From positions 3,405,001 to 3,469,000 of the forward strand of contig NZ_CP120233.1 in the NCBI RefSeq assembly GCF_030012985.1: a stretch of 64,000 bases of DNA, in the 5' to 3' direction. The translations under genes and the position numbers were made by a program. Source of the stretch: Microbulbifer sp. VAAF005 (lineage in GTDB: Bacteria > Pseudomonadota > Gammaproteobacteria > Pseudomonadales > Cellvibrionaceae). The notes under the pieces are model-generated. The model ran no database searches and was not told the DNA's origin. It saw only the letters and a list, made by a program, of their open reading frames with translations. This document shows positions 48,507-57,483 of the stretch, in pieces (within the stretch, counting starts at the first letter, position 1; every line of letters begins with the position of its first letter).

Positions 48507-49898
48507 TCAGATTCTGCCGCTGCGCTTTAGGCGCCAATAGGCCTCTACCAGAGACTGGTGCAAAAGCTCCGGCCTCGAGTCAACCACTATGACATTGTGT
48601 GCCTGCAAATGCTGAAGTAATTGCTCCCTGCGGCGCAGGAAGTCCCTCGCTGCTGCGCTGTTTACTGCACTATCAAAGTTCTGAATCGGCTGTTGCAGCA
48701 ATTTGTCCACAGAAGTCTCCCGCAGACTGGCAATCATCACCAGGTGATTGCGCGACAGCAATTTGACTGCGGCTAGGAGTTCATCACTATCTTCATCGCG
48801 CAAGTTGGTAATCAGGATTACCAGGGCACGGCGCTTGTGGTGGGCCATCAGCTGTTGTGCGGCGCTAGTGTAATCTGCGCTACTGGTGCCAGAGTGGAGG
48901 TCGTAGACATTATTCAACAGCAGGTTGATAGCGCTTTCGCCTTTTACTGGCGGCAACTGTCCACCACTGCTCTCCTGTGCCGCCGCAAATGCCTGCAAGC
49001 CGACTGCGTCCCCCTGTTTAATGGCGACATAAGCTGAAAGCAGCAAGCCATTGAGTGCGTGGTCAAAGTGACTCAGCTCGCCGTCTTTAGCGCGCATTCG
49101 GCGGCCGCAATCCAGCATATAAATAATTTCCTGGTCGCGCTCGTCCTGGTATTCACGGCTGATCAGTTTGCGTAACCGTGAACTTGCGCGCCAATCCACT
49201 TGTCGCTGGCTGTCTCCCTGGCGGTATTCCCGCAGCTGGCGGAAGTCCATGCCCTCACCGCGACGCTGCTGCTGGTGCAATCCCATCAGGCGCAGGCTCT
49301 GTTCGGTGGAGAGAGACTGCAGCGAGGAGATACCGAGAAAATTGGGGTAGACCTTGACGGTCTGCTCCTGTCCCAACCATACCCTTGTCTGCCAGAGTCC
49401 CCAGGGGGAGTTGGCCAGTACCTCGATTCGCCCAAAAGAGGCGCTGCCGCGGCGGCGGGGTACCAGGTCGTACTCGATGTTGATTTCTTGGTCGGGGTTA
49501 AGTTGTGCGGAGCGCGGCAACCCTGTCGATCCCAGTTGCTGTGGGATTGAGTCGGAAACCTGGAGTAATAGTGGGCGTGGGCCGGTATTGTGAAGTTTTA
49601 GCCGCGCAGTATTGCGTACGCCCAGGGCCAGGTTGCCTGGCAATCGCCGCAGCCCCTGCAGACCGGTTACATGGTAACCGGTGAGATAGTCCAGCAGGGT
49701 GGCGCTGATTAACAGCGCACTCGCTCCCCACCAAAGGTTGCCGATAAATGAGCTGGCCTGCGGAAACCAAATTCGCACTGCTGTAATTGCCAGAGCTGCC
49801 AGGCACCAGTAGCCGAGCAGTTTGACCAGGCGCGGACTCGGGCCGGTGCGACCGCTTTGTGCTGCCTGTTGCTCTGTTGCAGCTACAGTCTGTGTCAC
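48507..49898 (-). CDS. DUF58 domain protein (last gene of the MoxR operon)
   Basis: 463 residues. Two membrane segments lie near the N-terminus (LGYWCLAALAITAVRIWF and LWWGASALLISATLLDYL). The DUF58 signature region with RRGEGMDFRQLREYRQGDSQRQVDWRASSR is present, followed by a von-Willebrand-A-like half with MLDCGRRMR. DUF58 proteins always accompany MoxR ATPases. The start overlaps the MoxR stop by four bases (ATGA), so they are translationally coupled. It probably stands at the inner membrane as a partner of the MoxR complex. Confidence 0.9.
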   Translation of the reverse strand: MTQTVAATEQQAAQSGRTGPSPRLVKLLGYWCLAALAITAVRIWFPQASSFIGNLWWGASALLISATLLDYLTGYHVTGLQGLRRLPGNLALGVRNTARLKLHNTGPRPLLLQVSDSIPQQLGSTGLPRSAQLNPDQEINIEYDLVPRRRGSASFGRIEVLANSPWGLWQTRVWLGQEQTVKVYPNFLGISSLQSLSTEQSLRLMGLHQQQRRGEGMDFRQLREYRQGDSQRQVDWRASSRLRKLISREYQDERDQEIIYMLDCGRRMRAKDGELSHFDHALNGLLLSAYVAIKQGDAVGLQAFAAAQESSGGQLPPVKGESAINLLLNNVYDLHSGTSSADYTSAAQQLMAHHKRRALVILITNLRDEDSDELLAAVKLLSRNHLVMIASLRETSVDKLLQQPIQNFDSAVNSAAARDFLRRREQLLQHLQAHNVIVVDSRPELLHQSLVEAYWRLKRSGRI

Positions 49899-50899
49899 AG
49901 TCGCGGTGCCTCAACACTGTCGATAATCATTGCCAGCGCCGTATCAGCAGTTTCACCGTCAATTTCCATATCTGGAGATAGGCCGATACGGTGGCGCATT
50001 ACCGGGATTGCCATCGTCTTGATGTCGTCTGGCAGTACAAATTCACGCCCCTGCAACAAAGCGTTGGCGCGGGCGGCCTGCAGCAAGCCGATACTGGCGC
50101 GGGGGCCGGCGGGACTGCGCAGCTGGGGGGATTGACGGGTGGCACGTACCAGGCGCACGGCGTAATTCAATACCTGCTCGTCCAAGCCCACCTGAGGCAC
50201 CAAAGCTTGAAGCTGCTGGAGTTCCTCGACAGTAATTTCCCCGGCCAGCTTCTCTTGCAAGCTGCGCTCAATGCGGCCACTGCTGGCGGCGGCAGCCAAC
50301 TTCAGTTCCGCCTCGAGGCTGGGGTAATCTATCAGGACTTTTAGCAGGAAGCGGTCCAGCTCCGCCTCTGGCAGCGGGTAGGTACCTTCCTGCTCTATGG
50401 GGTTTTGAGTGGCGAGTACCATAAATGGGCTGGGTACTTTCAGTGCCTGGCCGTCGATAGTGACCTGCTTCTCCTGCATCACCTCCAGCAGGGCGGCCTG
50501 GGTTTTGGCAGGGGCGCGGTTGATTTCATCCGCCAGCAGCAGGTTGGTAAATACCGGCCCGCGACGCACTTCAAAGCGGCTCTCTCCCATGTTGTACATG
50601 GCGTGGCCGGTAACGTCGGCGGGCATCAAATCCGGGGTAAACTGGATGCGACGGAAATTGCCGCCAAAGCAGTTGGCCAGGGTGCGCACCAGAAGGGTTT
50701 TGCCGAGTCCGGGTACACCTTCGAGTAGTACGTGGCCAGAAGCCAATAGAGCTACGAGTACCTGGTCAACTACCTGCTCCTGGCCAATCAGCAACCGGTT
50801 GATATTGTTGCGCAGTATCTGAAGTTTGGCGGACGCAGCCTGCCAGTCAGGTGACGGGCCCGTGGTTTGTTGTTCTGGTTGAAGGGTGGTCTCGTTCAT
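49895..50899 (-). CDS. MoxR family AAA+ ATPase
   Basis: 334 residues. Walker A is GVPGLGKT; Walker B is LLADEINRAPAK; sensor-1 region is ATQNPIEQEGTYPLPEAELDRF, which is the signature of MoxR ATPases; arginine fingers follow. These chaperone-like ATPases act with von-Willebrand-A/DUF58 partners to mature or insert metal or complex proteins in the envelope. The start overlaps the DUF4350 stop by four bases. The client is unknown. Confidence 0.95.
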   Translation of the reverse strand: MNETTLQPEQQTTGPSPDWQAASAKLQILRNNINRLLIGQEQVVDQVLVALLASGHVLLEGVPGLGKTLLVRTLANCFGGNFRRIQFTPDLMPADVTGHAMYNMGESRFEVRRGPVFTNLLLADEINRAPAKTQAALLEVMQEKQVTIDGQALKVPSPFMVLATQNPIEQEGTYPLPEAELDRFLLKVLIDYPSLEAELKLAAAASSGRIERSLQEKLAGEITVEELQQLQALVPQVGLDEQVLNYAVRLVRATRQSPQLRSPAGPRASIGLLQAARANALLQGREFVLPDDIKTMAIPVMRHRIGLSPDMEIDGETADTALAMIIDSVEAPRL

Positions 50900-52212
50900 A
50901 GGACTGCCTCAATTCGCTGCAGATTACGCATGTGTTCAGTAAATGTTTCTTCGGTTGTGGGGGGCTTTCCCCACAGGGTTTCCACCAGCTGCTGCTCATC
51001 CATGCCAGTGGATGCACAGAGCTTGTCGCATAGCTTACGTTTTTTGCCGGCGTTAATATGAGTGGCACCAAGTTGCCGTAAAATTTCTTCGCGGTGGCCG
51101 CGCAGTAGCGCTTCACACTGGTCGTCCTGCCAGTAATAGTGCCCGCAGGCGGATATATGTTCCAACAGTGAGCGGCGGGATACCTCCGGCTCTGGTTGTA
51201 AGGGACCAAAACGGCGTCCGTGCAGCAACAACCAAGCGAGTAGGGCCAGGGCCCCGGCGATAAAAAATTCGGCGGCGTATTGGCGCGCTACCTTGGGTAG
51301 GGATTCAAAGCGTGGGCGAGTGAGGAAGACAAACTCTCCTTCACCTGCCAGCAGCTGTAAGAAGTAGGCGTGATCGAAATGGCCGATGCGCTGGGACTGC
51401 CACAGAGTGCTGTCTGTCATCAGGGTAATTACACCGTTGCCGCGCTCGAACTGCATAAAAGGTACGCCGACGTCGTCGCGCCATACCTTTGCCCAAAAGA
51501 CAGGCCCGTCGGTGATAGTCTCGTCATTGAACGAAGGGTGGTAGAGCAGGTGGCTGGCATTGAGATACAGCTGTATTTCGCTGCCGCCCTCAACAGGCAG
51601 GGTTACCAAATTTTCCTCTGACACATCGGGGTTGCGGGGCTCTTCTTGTTTTTCTGATCCCTCTTCCGTCTCACCTTTGTCAAGATTGCGATTGTGTTCC
51701 CGCATGGCGTCGGCAGGACTTTGCTCAGGCTCAAGAACGGCATCCTCGCCGAACAGTTGCTCAAGTGTTTCTTGTAGCTCAAAGTCGCTGTGTCCCTTTC
51801 TAAGGGAGACGTTCATACTTTCAAGCAGCCAGTCGCGGTTTTCGCTTCGCCCGGTGTCGCTATCGAAGTTGCCAGTGTAGGCCACTACGATTGCATGGCC
51901 GCCACGTTGTACCCACTCAATCAGTTCCTGTGCCTTAGTCGGGTTATAGACCTGGCTGGAGCTGCTGATGAACAGGGTCGCATCCGGCGTGAGTCCTTGA
52001 AGTACAGAAATATTATCTGCTTGTCGAGGTGTCAGCTGGATATTGGTGAGATATCGTTCGGCAGCCAGGTAGGGATTGCGCCTGGCCTCCATACTCCAGC
52101 CACTATCGATCTCCTTGGAGTAGCGCTCGTAAAACGTGAGGAAAAGCCATACAAGTGCAACGCCACTTATGACCAAAGCTGCCAACAGAATTCTCTTAGC
52201 GGTCATTGCCAA
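50896..52212 (-). CDS. DUF4350 domain protein
   Basis: 438 residues. An N-terminal membrane span (ILLAALVISGVALVWLFLTF) precedes the DUF4350 domain (ISSSSQVYNPTKAQELIEWVQRGGHAIVVAY), a substrate-binding-like fold resembling a glutamine-amidotransferase-like Rossmann domain. A second span (FFIAGALALLAWLLL) lies before the cytosolic end. Acidic, Glu-rich segment lies in the centre (ETEEGSEKQEEP). It is invariably near MoxR genes. The 3' end overlaps MoxR by four bases, the 5' end overlaps the DUF4129 gene by 17. Confidence 0.85.
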   Translation of the reverse strand: MAMTAKRILLAALVISGVALVWLFLTFYERYSKEIDSGWSMEARRNPYLAAERYLTNIQLTPRQADNISVLQGLTPDATLFISSSSQVYNPTKAQELIEWVQRGGHAIVVAYTGNFDSDTGRSENRDWLLESMNVSLRKGHSDFELQETLEQLFGEDAVLEPEQSPADAMREHNRNLDKGETEEGSEKQEEPRNPDVSEENLVTLPVEGGSEIQLYLNASHLLYHPSFNDETITDGPVFWAKVWRDDVGVPFMQFERGNGVITLMTDSTLWQSQRIGHFDHAYFLQLLAGEGEFVFLTRPRFESLPKVARQYAAEFFIAGALALLAWLLLHGRRFGPLQPEPEVSRRSLLEHISACGHYYWQDDQCEALLRGHREEILRQLGATHINAGKKRKLCDKLCASTGMDEQQLVETLWGKPPTTEETFTEHMRNLQRIEAVL

Positions 52213-53788
52213 ATTCCTCCTGCCATTGGCTACAAAGTGAGCTTACCTGAGCCTCTTTTGGCGGCCGGTGGGCATAGGCAAGCTGCTGCCAGTTTGCAGT
52301 AAGCTCTTGTACAAATTGACTCAGGGCGGGACTTACAGGGCGTTGTACTTCATTCGGCTCCTGTTGCCTTACTTGTACCAGCTGTGCGCATTCACTTTCG
52401 GTAAGGTGATCACCAAAATAAAACTCGAAGTCTTCAATCAAGTGAGAGAGGGTGGCGCGATATAAAAGTCCAAGGCTAGCGCGCTTATCACCTTCTACCC
52501 ACAGGCGCATAACCTCAGCACATACGTCATCAGGCAGGCTCGACTGACGTACATCCAACCCGAAGAGGGTTTCGGGAGCTGGCTGTATTTTCTTTGGCTT
52601 GGATTGCCACTTTAAGCTCTGAAGAATTTTCTCGTGATGCCTCCAAAGTAAATAGCCTAGGCTGCAGACCAGTCCAATCCACAGTAGTAGCTCCAGGATT
52701 TTGGCAATTGTTGAGCCCCATTTAACTTCATCGTCAATTTCAGCTTCAGCTTTATCTTTAGAGTTCTCAAAAAGCCATTCGATAAAGTTGATTAACCACT
52801 CAGGAATTTTTTCCTTTGCGGCCTCGGTTTCAGGCTTTTCCTTTTTGCGCCAACCGCTGATTTCTCTTACTTGGTGAAAGTCCTCGTCGGCGAGGATCTC
52901 ATCAATATGTTCCTGGGCTTGTTGCGGGGTTTCCACAGGTGCGGCGCTGGCGGAAGGGGACGGTATCAGCGCACCAAAAATAAGGCTGCAAAGGAAAATC
53001 AGGGTGGTGGCGCCTGGTATATGCCTACGCCGGGACTCTTGCTCCCGCTGCTGGCGCTCCAATAGATCGCGGAATTGGATTTCTATATCCCAGCCTTCCA
53101 GCTCGATACGACGGCCGATATAGAGGCAAAACCCACTGACTATATAGAAGGGGGCAACAGCTGCCATGACGAGTAAATACAGCGAGAAATAGAGCCATTT
53201 GACCCACAGAATATCCCCCTGTAACAAGGGAATCCACTCGATTCCCTCGACGTACTGTTCTGGTATAAACAGAAATACCAGCATCGATAAAGCAATCAGT
53301 AGGAAAGTTTCGATGTGGAAAAGCGTGAGCGTCAGCCAGGTAGCGGCGCCAGAGTGTTTGCGATGCAGTACACCGATGCGTGAAGTGCGAGCCCTGCCGG
53401 TGGATTGCTCCAACACAGTAATTGGCATATCAAAAGAGCGAGTGGGGCTCAGGCGTCGTAGAGTTAGCCCTAAGAACCAATCGCGACGATTCACGCTAAA
53501 AAAGTGCTTCAATGCTGTACGTACTGATTCAGGAGAGCCAAATAGAGCACGGCTGATCATAAATAGGGGCAGCCGATCAAATACCGGTTTTAACCACCAT
53601 ATTAAAAGGATCGAGAGAACTGGCGATTCAGGAAACAGCCAATAGCAGAGGGCAAGTAACGGCGCTGCAGGTATCAGCCAGGCTATAAACAGCTTCCCCC
53701 AGTGCTTTCGTGCCAAAGCGATACCGAGATCAACCGACTCCCAAGGGAAGCGTAAGCGGGCACGTACAGCCAGATTCTTAATTTGCAT
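52196..53788 (-). CDS. DUF4129 domain membrane protein
   Basis: 530 residues from ATG 53788 (MQIKNLAVRARLRF) with GGAGG nine bases upstream; the frame extends 23 codons further but that overlaps the upstream gene. Hydrophobic helices lie near 30-60, 165-200, 215-240 and at about 370 (ILELLLWIGLVCSLGYLLW). The DUF4129 segment (LRVEGDKRASLGLLYRATLSHL-like: MRLWVEGDKRASLGLLYRA) lies near the C-terminus. DUF4129 genes occur in MoxR operons and in transglutaminase-containing clusters. Confidence 0.82.
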   Translation of the reverse strand: MQIKNLAVRARLRFPWESVDLGIALARKHWGKLFIAWLIPAAPLLALCYWLFPESPVLSILLIWWLKPVFDRLPLFMISRALFGSPESVRTALKHFFSVNRRDWFLGLTLRRLSPTRSFDMPITVLEQSTGRARTSRIGVLHRKHSGAATWLTLTLFHIETFLLIALSMLVFLFIPEQYVEGIEWIPLLQGDILWVKWLYFSLYLLVMAAVAPFYIVSGFCLYIGRRIELEGWDIEIQFRDLLERQQREQESRRRHIPGATTLIFLCSLIFGALIPSPSASAAPVETPQQAQEHIDEILADEDFHQVREISGWRKKEKPETEAAKEKIPEWLINFIEWLFENSKDKAEAEIDDEVKWGSTIAKILELLLWIGLVCSLGYLLWRHHEKILQSLKWQSKPKKIQPAPETLFGLDVRQSSLPDDVCAEVMRLWVEGDKRASLGLLYRATLSHLIEDFEFYFGDHLTESECAQLVQVRQQEPNEVQRPVSPALSQFVQELTANWQQLAYAHRPPKEAQVSSLCSQWQEEFGNDR

Positions 53789-54752
53789 GGGTTGCGTCCT
53801 CCCTACGCCCGGCCAGGATAAAGTACGCAAAAACCAGCACCCAAAACAGGGTGCCAACTCCGAGCTTTATCGCAATTGGTGTGCTGGCATTGGAGGACCA
53901 GAAGGCTTCGAGGAAGGCGGCAATCACCAGCATCAGGAAAGTGCCGTACATAATTTTCATTGCTTCGACCGCAGCCAGCCGCAGTGCGACTGTGCGCCGG
54001 TGCTGGCCCGGATCCACGAGAGAGCGTCCCAGTATCAGGCCCGCTGCACCGGCCAGTACTATGGCGGTTAACTCAAAGGCGCCATGGCCGATCACAAATG
54101 GGTAGAAAGTGGAGATAAAGCCCACCCGGGTAATGTGTCCGAAAGCTGCGCCAATATAAATGCCGTTAAACATCAGGAAGAAAATTGAGCCCAGGCCAAA
54201 CAGTACACCGCCAGCAAAGGTGCGAAAGGCGATGCCAATATTGTTTTTGATATAAAAACCGAACATGAACAGATCGGTATCAGAGCCGCGCTCGCGGCCC
54301 AGTACCCGATTGCCCGGGTCATACATGGACTCAAAACCCATAACCTGTTCCGGTGACATTACGGCGTACACCAGGGCATCGTTGTTGTATGTGCCGACTC
54401 CCAAAATCAGGGCAGGGATTAAAAATAGAGCGGAGGCCAGCAGTACGGCCCGGCTGTTAGCGCGCACAGCTTGGGGAAAGCCCGCCAGCAAATAGTGCAA
54501 CCATCCCTTGCGGCGTAGGGTCTCCTGACGGTAGACACGATGGTGCGCTGCCATGACCAATTGGTTGAGGTGGTCGATCAGGCGATTGGTATATTGCCGC
54601 TCCTTTGCCATTGCCAACTGCTGACAAAGATTGCGATAGGCGACAGGTAGGTCCAGGGCTGCTGTTTCAGCCTGTTTATGGTCTGTTTTTAGCCAGGCTT
54701 CCAATTGCTCCCAGCTATCGCGATAGCGATTTTCAAAATCTCTTTGTTTCAT
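53778..54752 (-). CDS. SpoIIM/DUF95-like membrane protein
   Basis: 324 residues. The family core has several membrane segments (VLLASALFLIPALILGVGTY, GGVLFGLGSIFFLMFNGIYIGAAFGHI, FYPFVIGHGAFELTAIVLAGAAGLILG) and the conserved FVIGHGAFELTAI motif of the stage II sporulation M / DUF95 superfamily. This organism is not a spore former, so it is the envelope-protein version seen in MoxR operons. It overlaps the DUF4129 gene by 11 bases. Confidence 0.88.
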   Translation of the reverse strand: MKQRDFENRYRDSWEQLEAWLKTDHKQAETAALDLPVAYRNLCQQLAMAKERQYTNRLIDHLNQLVMAAHHRVYRQETLRRKGWLHYLLAGFPQAVRANSRAVLLASALFLIPALILGVGTYNNDALVYAVMSPEQVMGFESMYDPGNRVLGRERGSDTDLFMFGFYIKNNIGIAFRTFAGGVLFGLGSIFFLMFNGIYIGAAFGHITRVGFISTFYPFVIGHGAFELTAIVLAGAAGLILGRSLVDPGQHRRTVALRLAAVEAMKIMYGTFLMLVIAAFLEAFWSSNASTPIAIKLGVGTLFWVLVFAYFILAGRREDATHAN

Positions 54753-54764
54753 GGGTACCTCTGC

Positions 54765-55448
54765 CTATCCCCTGCCGCCGAGTAGCCAGCTGCCTACCGA
54801 GCGAAGGTAGCTGAGGGCATCGCTGCCTTTTTTACGGGTAATGGGTTCAAGCAGGTTGGCAAGTTCTTGCTGGCGCGCCTCACTTAAATCCTGGTGGCGC
54901 TCCAGGAGACTGACCACCGCCTGCTGATCCTGCTGGCGCAGGTTTTGTGGTGGCGGGAGCGGGGTGGTATCGGGCAGGGCAACCGGTGCCCTTTCTTCTT
55001 CGCGGTAGACCACTAGTGTCGCCGCAGCCAGGTCTCCAAGGCGTTGGAAGTGACGCCCCAAGGTCATGCTGATAATGCCGGTCGCATAGGCAAATGGCAG
55101 AAAATCAGCAAAGCGTAATAGATTGCGTACAAAGGATGCTCCCCATGATATGGGGGTAAGGTTATCGTTGACCACCATTAGGCCAAAAGCTTTTTTACCG
55201 GGCGTTTGACCGCCACGTAAGACTTCAAAAAATACCGGGTAGAACCATTCGAGAAGAAAAGCGCAGACTAACCAAATACCGTCACCCGCAATGCCGGCAA
55301 ATAGCAGTGCAAAGCCAACTGCTGTCAATATCAGTGACCGATAAAATACGTCTACGGCATAGGCGAGGATACGGGGCACGGGCCCGGCAGCCCGCGCGCG
55401 TAAATCGATCCCCTCGGGTGTTTCGACGTTATAGGTGGTATCCAGCAA
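54765..55448 (-). CDS. RDD family membrane protein
   Basis: 227 residues. The RDD domain (about 20-150) has the R and two D residues: RILAYAVDVFYRS (first Arg and Asp), and GGQTPGKKAFGLMVVND, then FVRNLLRFADFLPF. Three membrane segments are expected. The C-terminus has PLPPPQNLRQQDQQAVVSLLERHQDL. RDD genes commonly accompany SpoIIM/MoxR clusters, and some RDD proteins transport cations. It is 12 bases upstream of the SpoIIM-like gene. Confidence 0.9.
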   Translation of the reverse strand: MLDTTYNVETPEGIDLRARAAGPVPRILAYAVDVFYRSLILTAVGFALLFAGIAGDGIWLVCAFLLEWFYPVFFEVLRGGQTPGKKAFGLMVVNDNLTPISWGASFVRNLLRFADFLPFAYATGIISMTLGRHFQRLGDLAAATLVVYREEERAPVALPDTTPLPPPQNLRQQDQQAVVSLLERHQDLSEARQQELANLLEPITRKKGSDALSYLRSVGSWLLGGRG

Positions 55449-55478
55449 GCCACCGCTCCTGTCTGGTAGTACTAATGA

Positions 55479-56222
55479 TTAGTTGTGATTGGGGGTGCCG
55501 AAGACCTGGCGGTAGGCAACGCCGTATGTCGCACAAATCCAAGGAAGGGCAAATATTAACCCAATGAGAAACAGGAGGCTGCCTGCAATGTAAATGACCA
55601 TCATTACCAGCAATAGACCAAAAAAGGTGAACCAGTTTTTGGTGATGGCTTTACGTGACGCCTCCATTGCCTGCCAGGGGCTTAAATTGTGATCAACAAC
55701 AAGTGGCAGTGCCATCATGTAAGCCACTGAAAGATAGATACCGGGAATTACTAACAGGTAAAAACCAATTGTTACGAAGAAATATAATAAAACCATCGCC
55801 AGGCCGAGAGGCACAATTTTATCGAAATAAGAGAATACTTCGGTAGCGCTAGTCTTTTCTCCCCTGGCAATTTTTATACACACCATCATAGAGCCTGCCA
55901 TAATGGGGGCCGTTATCACTATTAGTGCGATAGGCCCTAAGAAGGCTAGGAATACCACACCTGATAAGCCGCCAGCTGATGATACAGCACTCCACATTAG
56001 TGCGATTAAGATAAGCATTACTGCAGATATGCCTAGTGTGTAAAGGATAAAACTAAGCCAAATAGTTCCCATATTACTTAGTGACAAACGCCAGCCTTCG
56101 CTGAGAGCTTCACCGAGAGAAAACGAATAGTCCCCAGCTATCCCCTTCTCTACAGAGCCCAACTCCTCCATTTCTCTTGTGCTTGCCAAATCGGCTTTTG
56201 GTGCCGTATAGATGTCACTCAT
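55479..56222 (-). CDS. Multi-pass membrane protein (BPSS1780/DUF975-like)
   Basis: 247 residues. The N-terminal IYTAPKADLAST is a motif common in uncharacterised membrane proteins of this type. About six membrane segments follow (IWLSFILYTLGISAVMLILI, VVFLAFLGPIALIVITAPIMA, IVPLGLAMVLLYFFVTIGFYLL, VYIAGSLLFLIGLIFALPWIC). It is 30 bases from the RDD gene and may be the first gene of the MoxR-type operon. The role is unknown. Confidence 0.72.
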   Translation of the reverse strand: MSDIYTAPKADLASTREMEELGSVEKGIAGDYSFSLGEALSEGWRLSLSNMGTIWLSFILYTLGISAVMLILIALMWSAVSSAGGLSGVVFLAFLGPIALIVITAPIMAGSMMVCIKIARGEKTSATEVFSYFDKIVPLGLAMVLLYFFVTIGFYLLVIPGIYLSVAYMMALPLVVDHNLSPWQAMEASRKAITKNWFTFFGLLLVMMVIYIAGSLLFLIGLIFALPWICATYGVAYRQVFGTPNHN

Positions 56223-56393
56223 CCTGTTAGCTGTCCTTATTGAGATTTAGATTATTTATGGGGTGCAGAGTCTTGGGAGGGAAATATCTCACAGGCGGGA
56301 GTAGTGAACAATGCCACGCCAATACACCGGCAAATTAGGTGATACATCTTTCTCAGCATAAAATCCCAAGGGAGTGATTAAGGAATAGAATTG

Positions 56394-57017
56394 ATGAAAA
56401 AAATACTGTGGACGAGCGGCCTGATTTTTGTGTTGATTATCGCCGGATATGTTGCTTTGCCGTTTTATTCCATCGAGCAATTGCAGCGTGCGGCGGAAAT
56501 GGCTAAGTCCGATCAGCCGCAGATCAGAACTGAGAGTATCGATACATTAGAGCATTATGTCGATTTTCCTGTTTTACGTGACAATTTAAAAATCCGCTTG
56601 CAGCAGCAGCTTCGGAGCTCCTTAAGTGATTCTATTCCTCAGGAGTTTGATGAGTTACTGAGTGCTGGCGCAAATTTTTTTATGGAGCCACTGTTACAGC
56701 AGTTTATTACCCCTGAAGGTATTGCCGATCTTCTTCGTGGAGGAGAGGATCTGGAGGCCTTTGAGCGGGAAATTTATCGGCAGGGTAGTGAAGCGGCAGA
56801 TGGCTCCGAGAGTGGGCCATCTACGCGGGAAGAGAAAGAGGATTCCTGGCAGCGCATGGGGTGGCATTTTACCGACCTCAACCATTTAAGTGTTGATTAC
56901 GGCGAGCATGGCCGACCTGAATTGCGTCTGCTGATGCAGCGTAATGGCCTGCGCTGGCAGTTAGTTGATATCCAGTTACTCAGTGTTAAGAATGGAGAGG
57001 GGCAGGGATGGAGATAG
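56394..57017 (+). CDS. DUF2939 domain protein
   Basis: 207 residues from ATG 56394 (AGGAA eight bases upstream; a TTG just before it also reads in frame). An N-terminal membrane anchor (ILWTSGLIFVLIIAGYVAL) precedes the DUF2939 core (YSIEQLQRAAEMA to LEHYVDFPVLRDNLKIRL). The C-terminal part is GEHGRPELRLLMQRNGLRWQLVDIQL. DUF2939 proteins are membrane-associated, of unknown function. The stop overlaps the start of the DUF2237 gene by 10 bases. Confidence 0.85.
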   Translation: MKKILWTSGLIFVLIIAGYVALPFYSIEQLQRAAEMAKSDQPQIRTESIDTLEHYVDFPVLRDNLKIRLQQQLRSSLSDSIPQEFDELLSAGANFFMEPLLQQFITPEGIADLLRGGEDLEAFEREIYRQGSEAADGSESGPSTREEKEDSWQRMGWHFTDLNHLSVDYGEHGRPELRLLMQRNGLRWQLVDIQLLSVKNGEGQGWR

Positions 57018-57385
57018 ATAAATCGGTCAATGTATTTGGCGACCCATTGGTGCCCTGTAGCCTCGATCCCAAAACCGGTTTCTTTCGCGATGGCTGCTGT
57101 AATACCTGTAACGAGGATCTCGGTTCCCACACGGTCTGTGTCGCAGTCACCGATAAGTTCCTGGCGTTCTCGCGCAGTCGCGGCAATGATTTGAGCACTC
57201 CGATAGAGGAGTTTAACTTTCCCGGTTTAAAAGAAGGGGACAGATGGTGTCTCTGTGCCGCGCGCTGGCTTGAAGCGGAGAAATTGGATATGGCTCCCCG
57301 GGTATTTTTACAGAGTACACATGTGAAGGCGCTGGAAATTATTCCTATGCAAATATTGCGTCGCTATGCGCTGGATTTGCTTTAG
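57008..57385 (+). CDS. DUF2237 family protein
   Basis: 125 residues with the complete family signature: NVFGDPLVPCSLDPKTGFFRDGCC, GSHTVCVAVTDKFLAFSRSRGNDLSTP and WCLCAARWLEA. It is rich in conserved cysteines (CC, C, C, CLC), which may bind a metal; no activity is known to me. Cytoplasmic. It is translationally coupled to the DUF2939 gene by overlap. Confidence 0.93.
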   Translation: MEIDKSVNVFGDPLVPCSLDPKTGFFRDGCCNTCNEDLGSHTVCVAVTDKFLAFSRSRGNDLSTPIEEFNFPGLKEGDRWCLCAARWLEAEKLDMAPRVFLQSTHVKALEIIPMQILRRYALDLL

Positions 57386-57483
57386 TTGATTGGGTGGATC
57401 AGCTTCCTGTCCACCTATTAACCCCCTCAAATGGCGGCACGTCCCTGTGTCGCCACGCTACAGACAAGGTAGCTACTCGGAAC

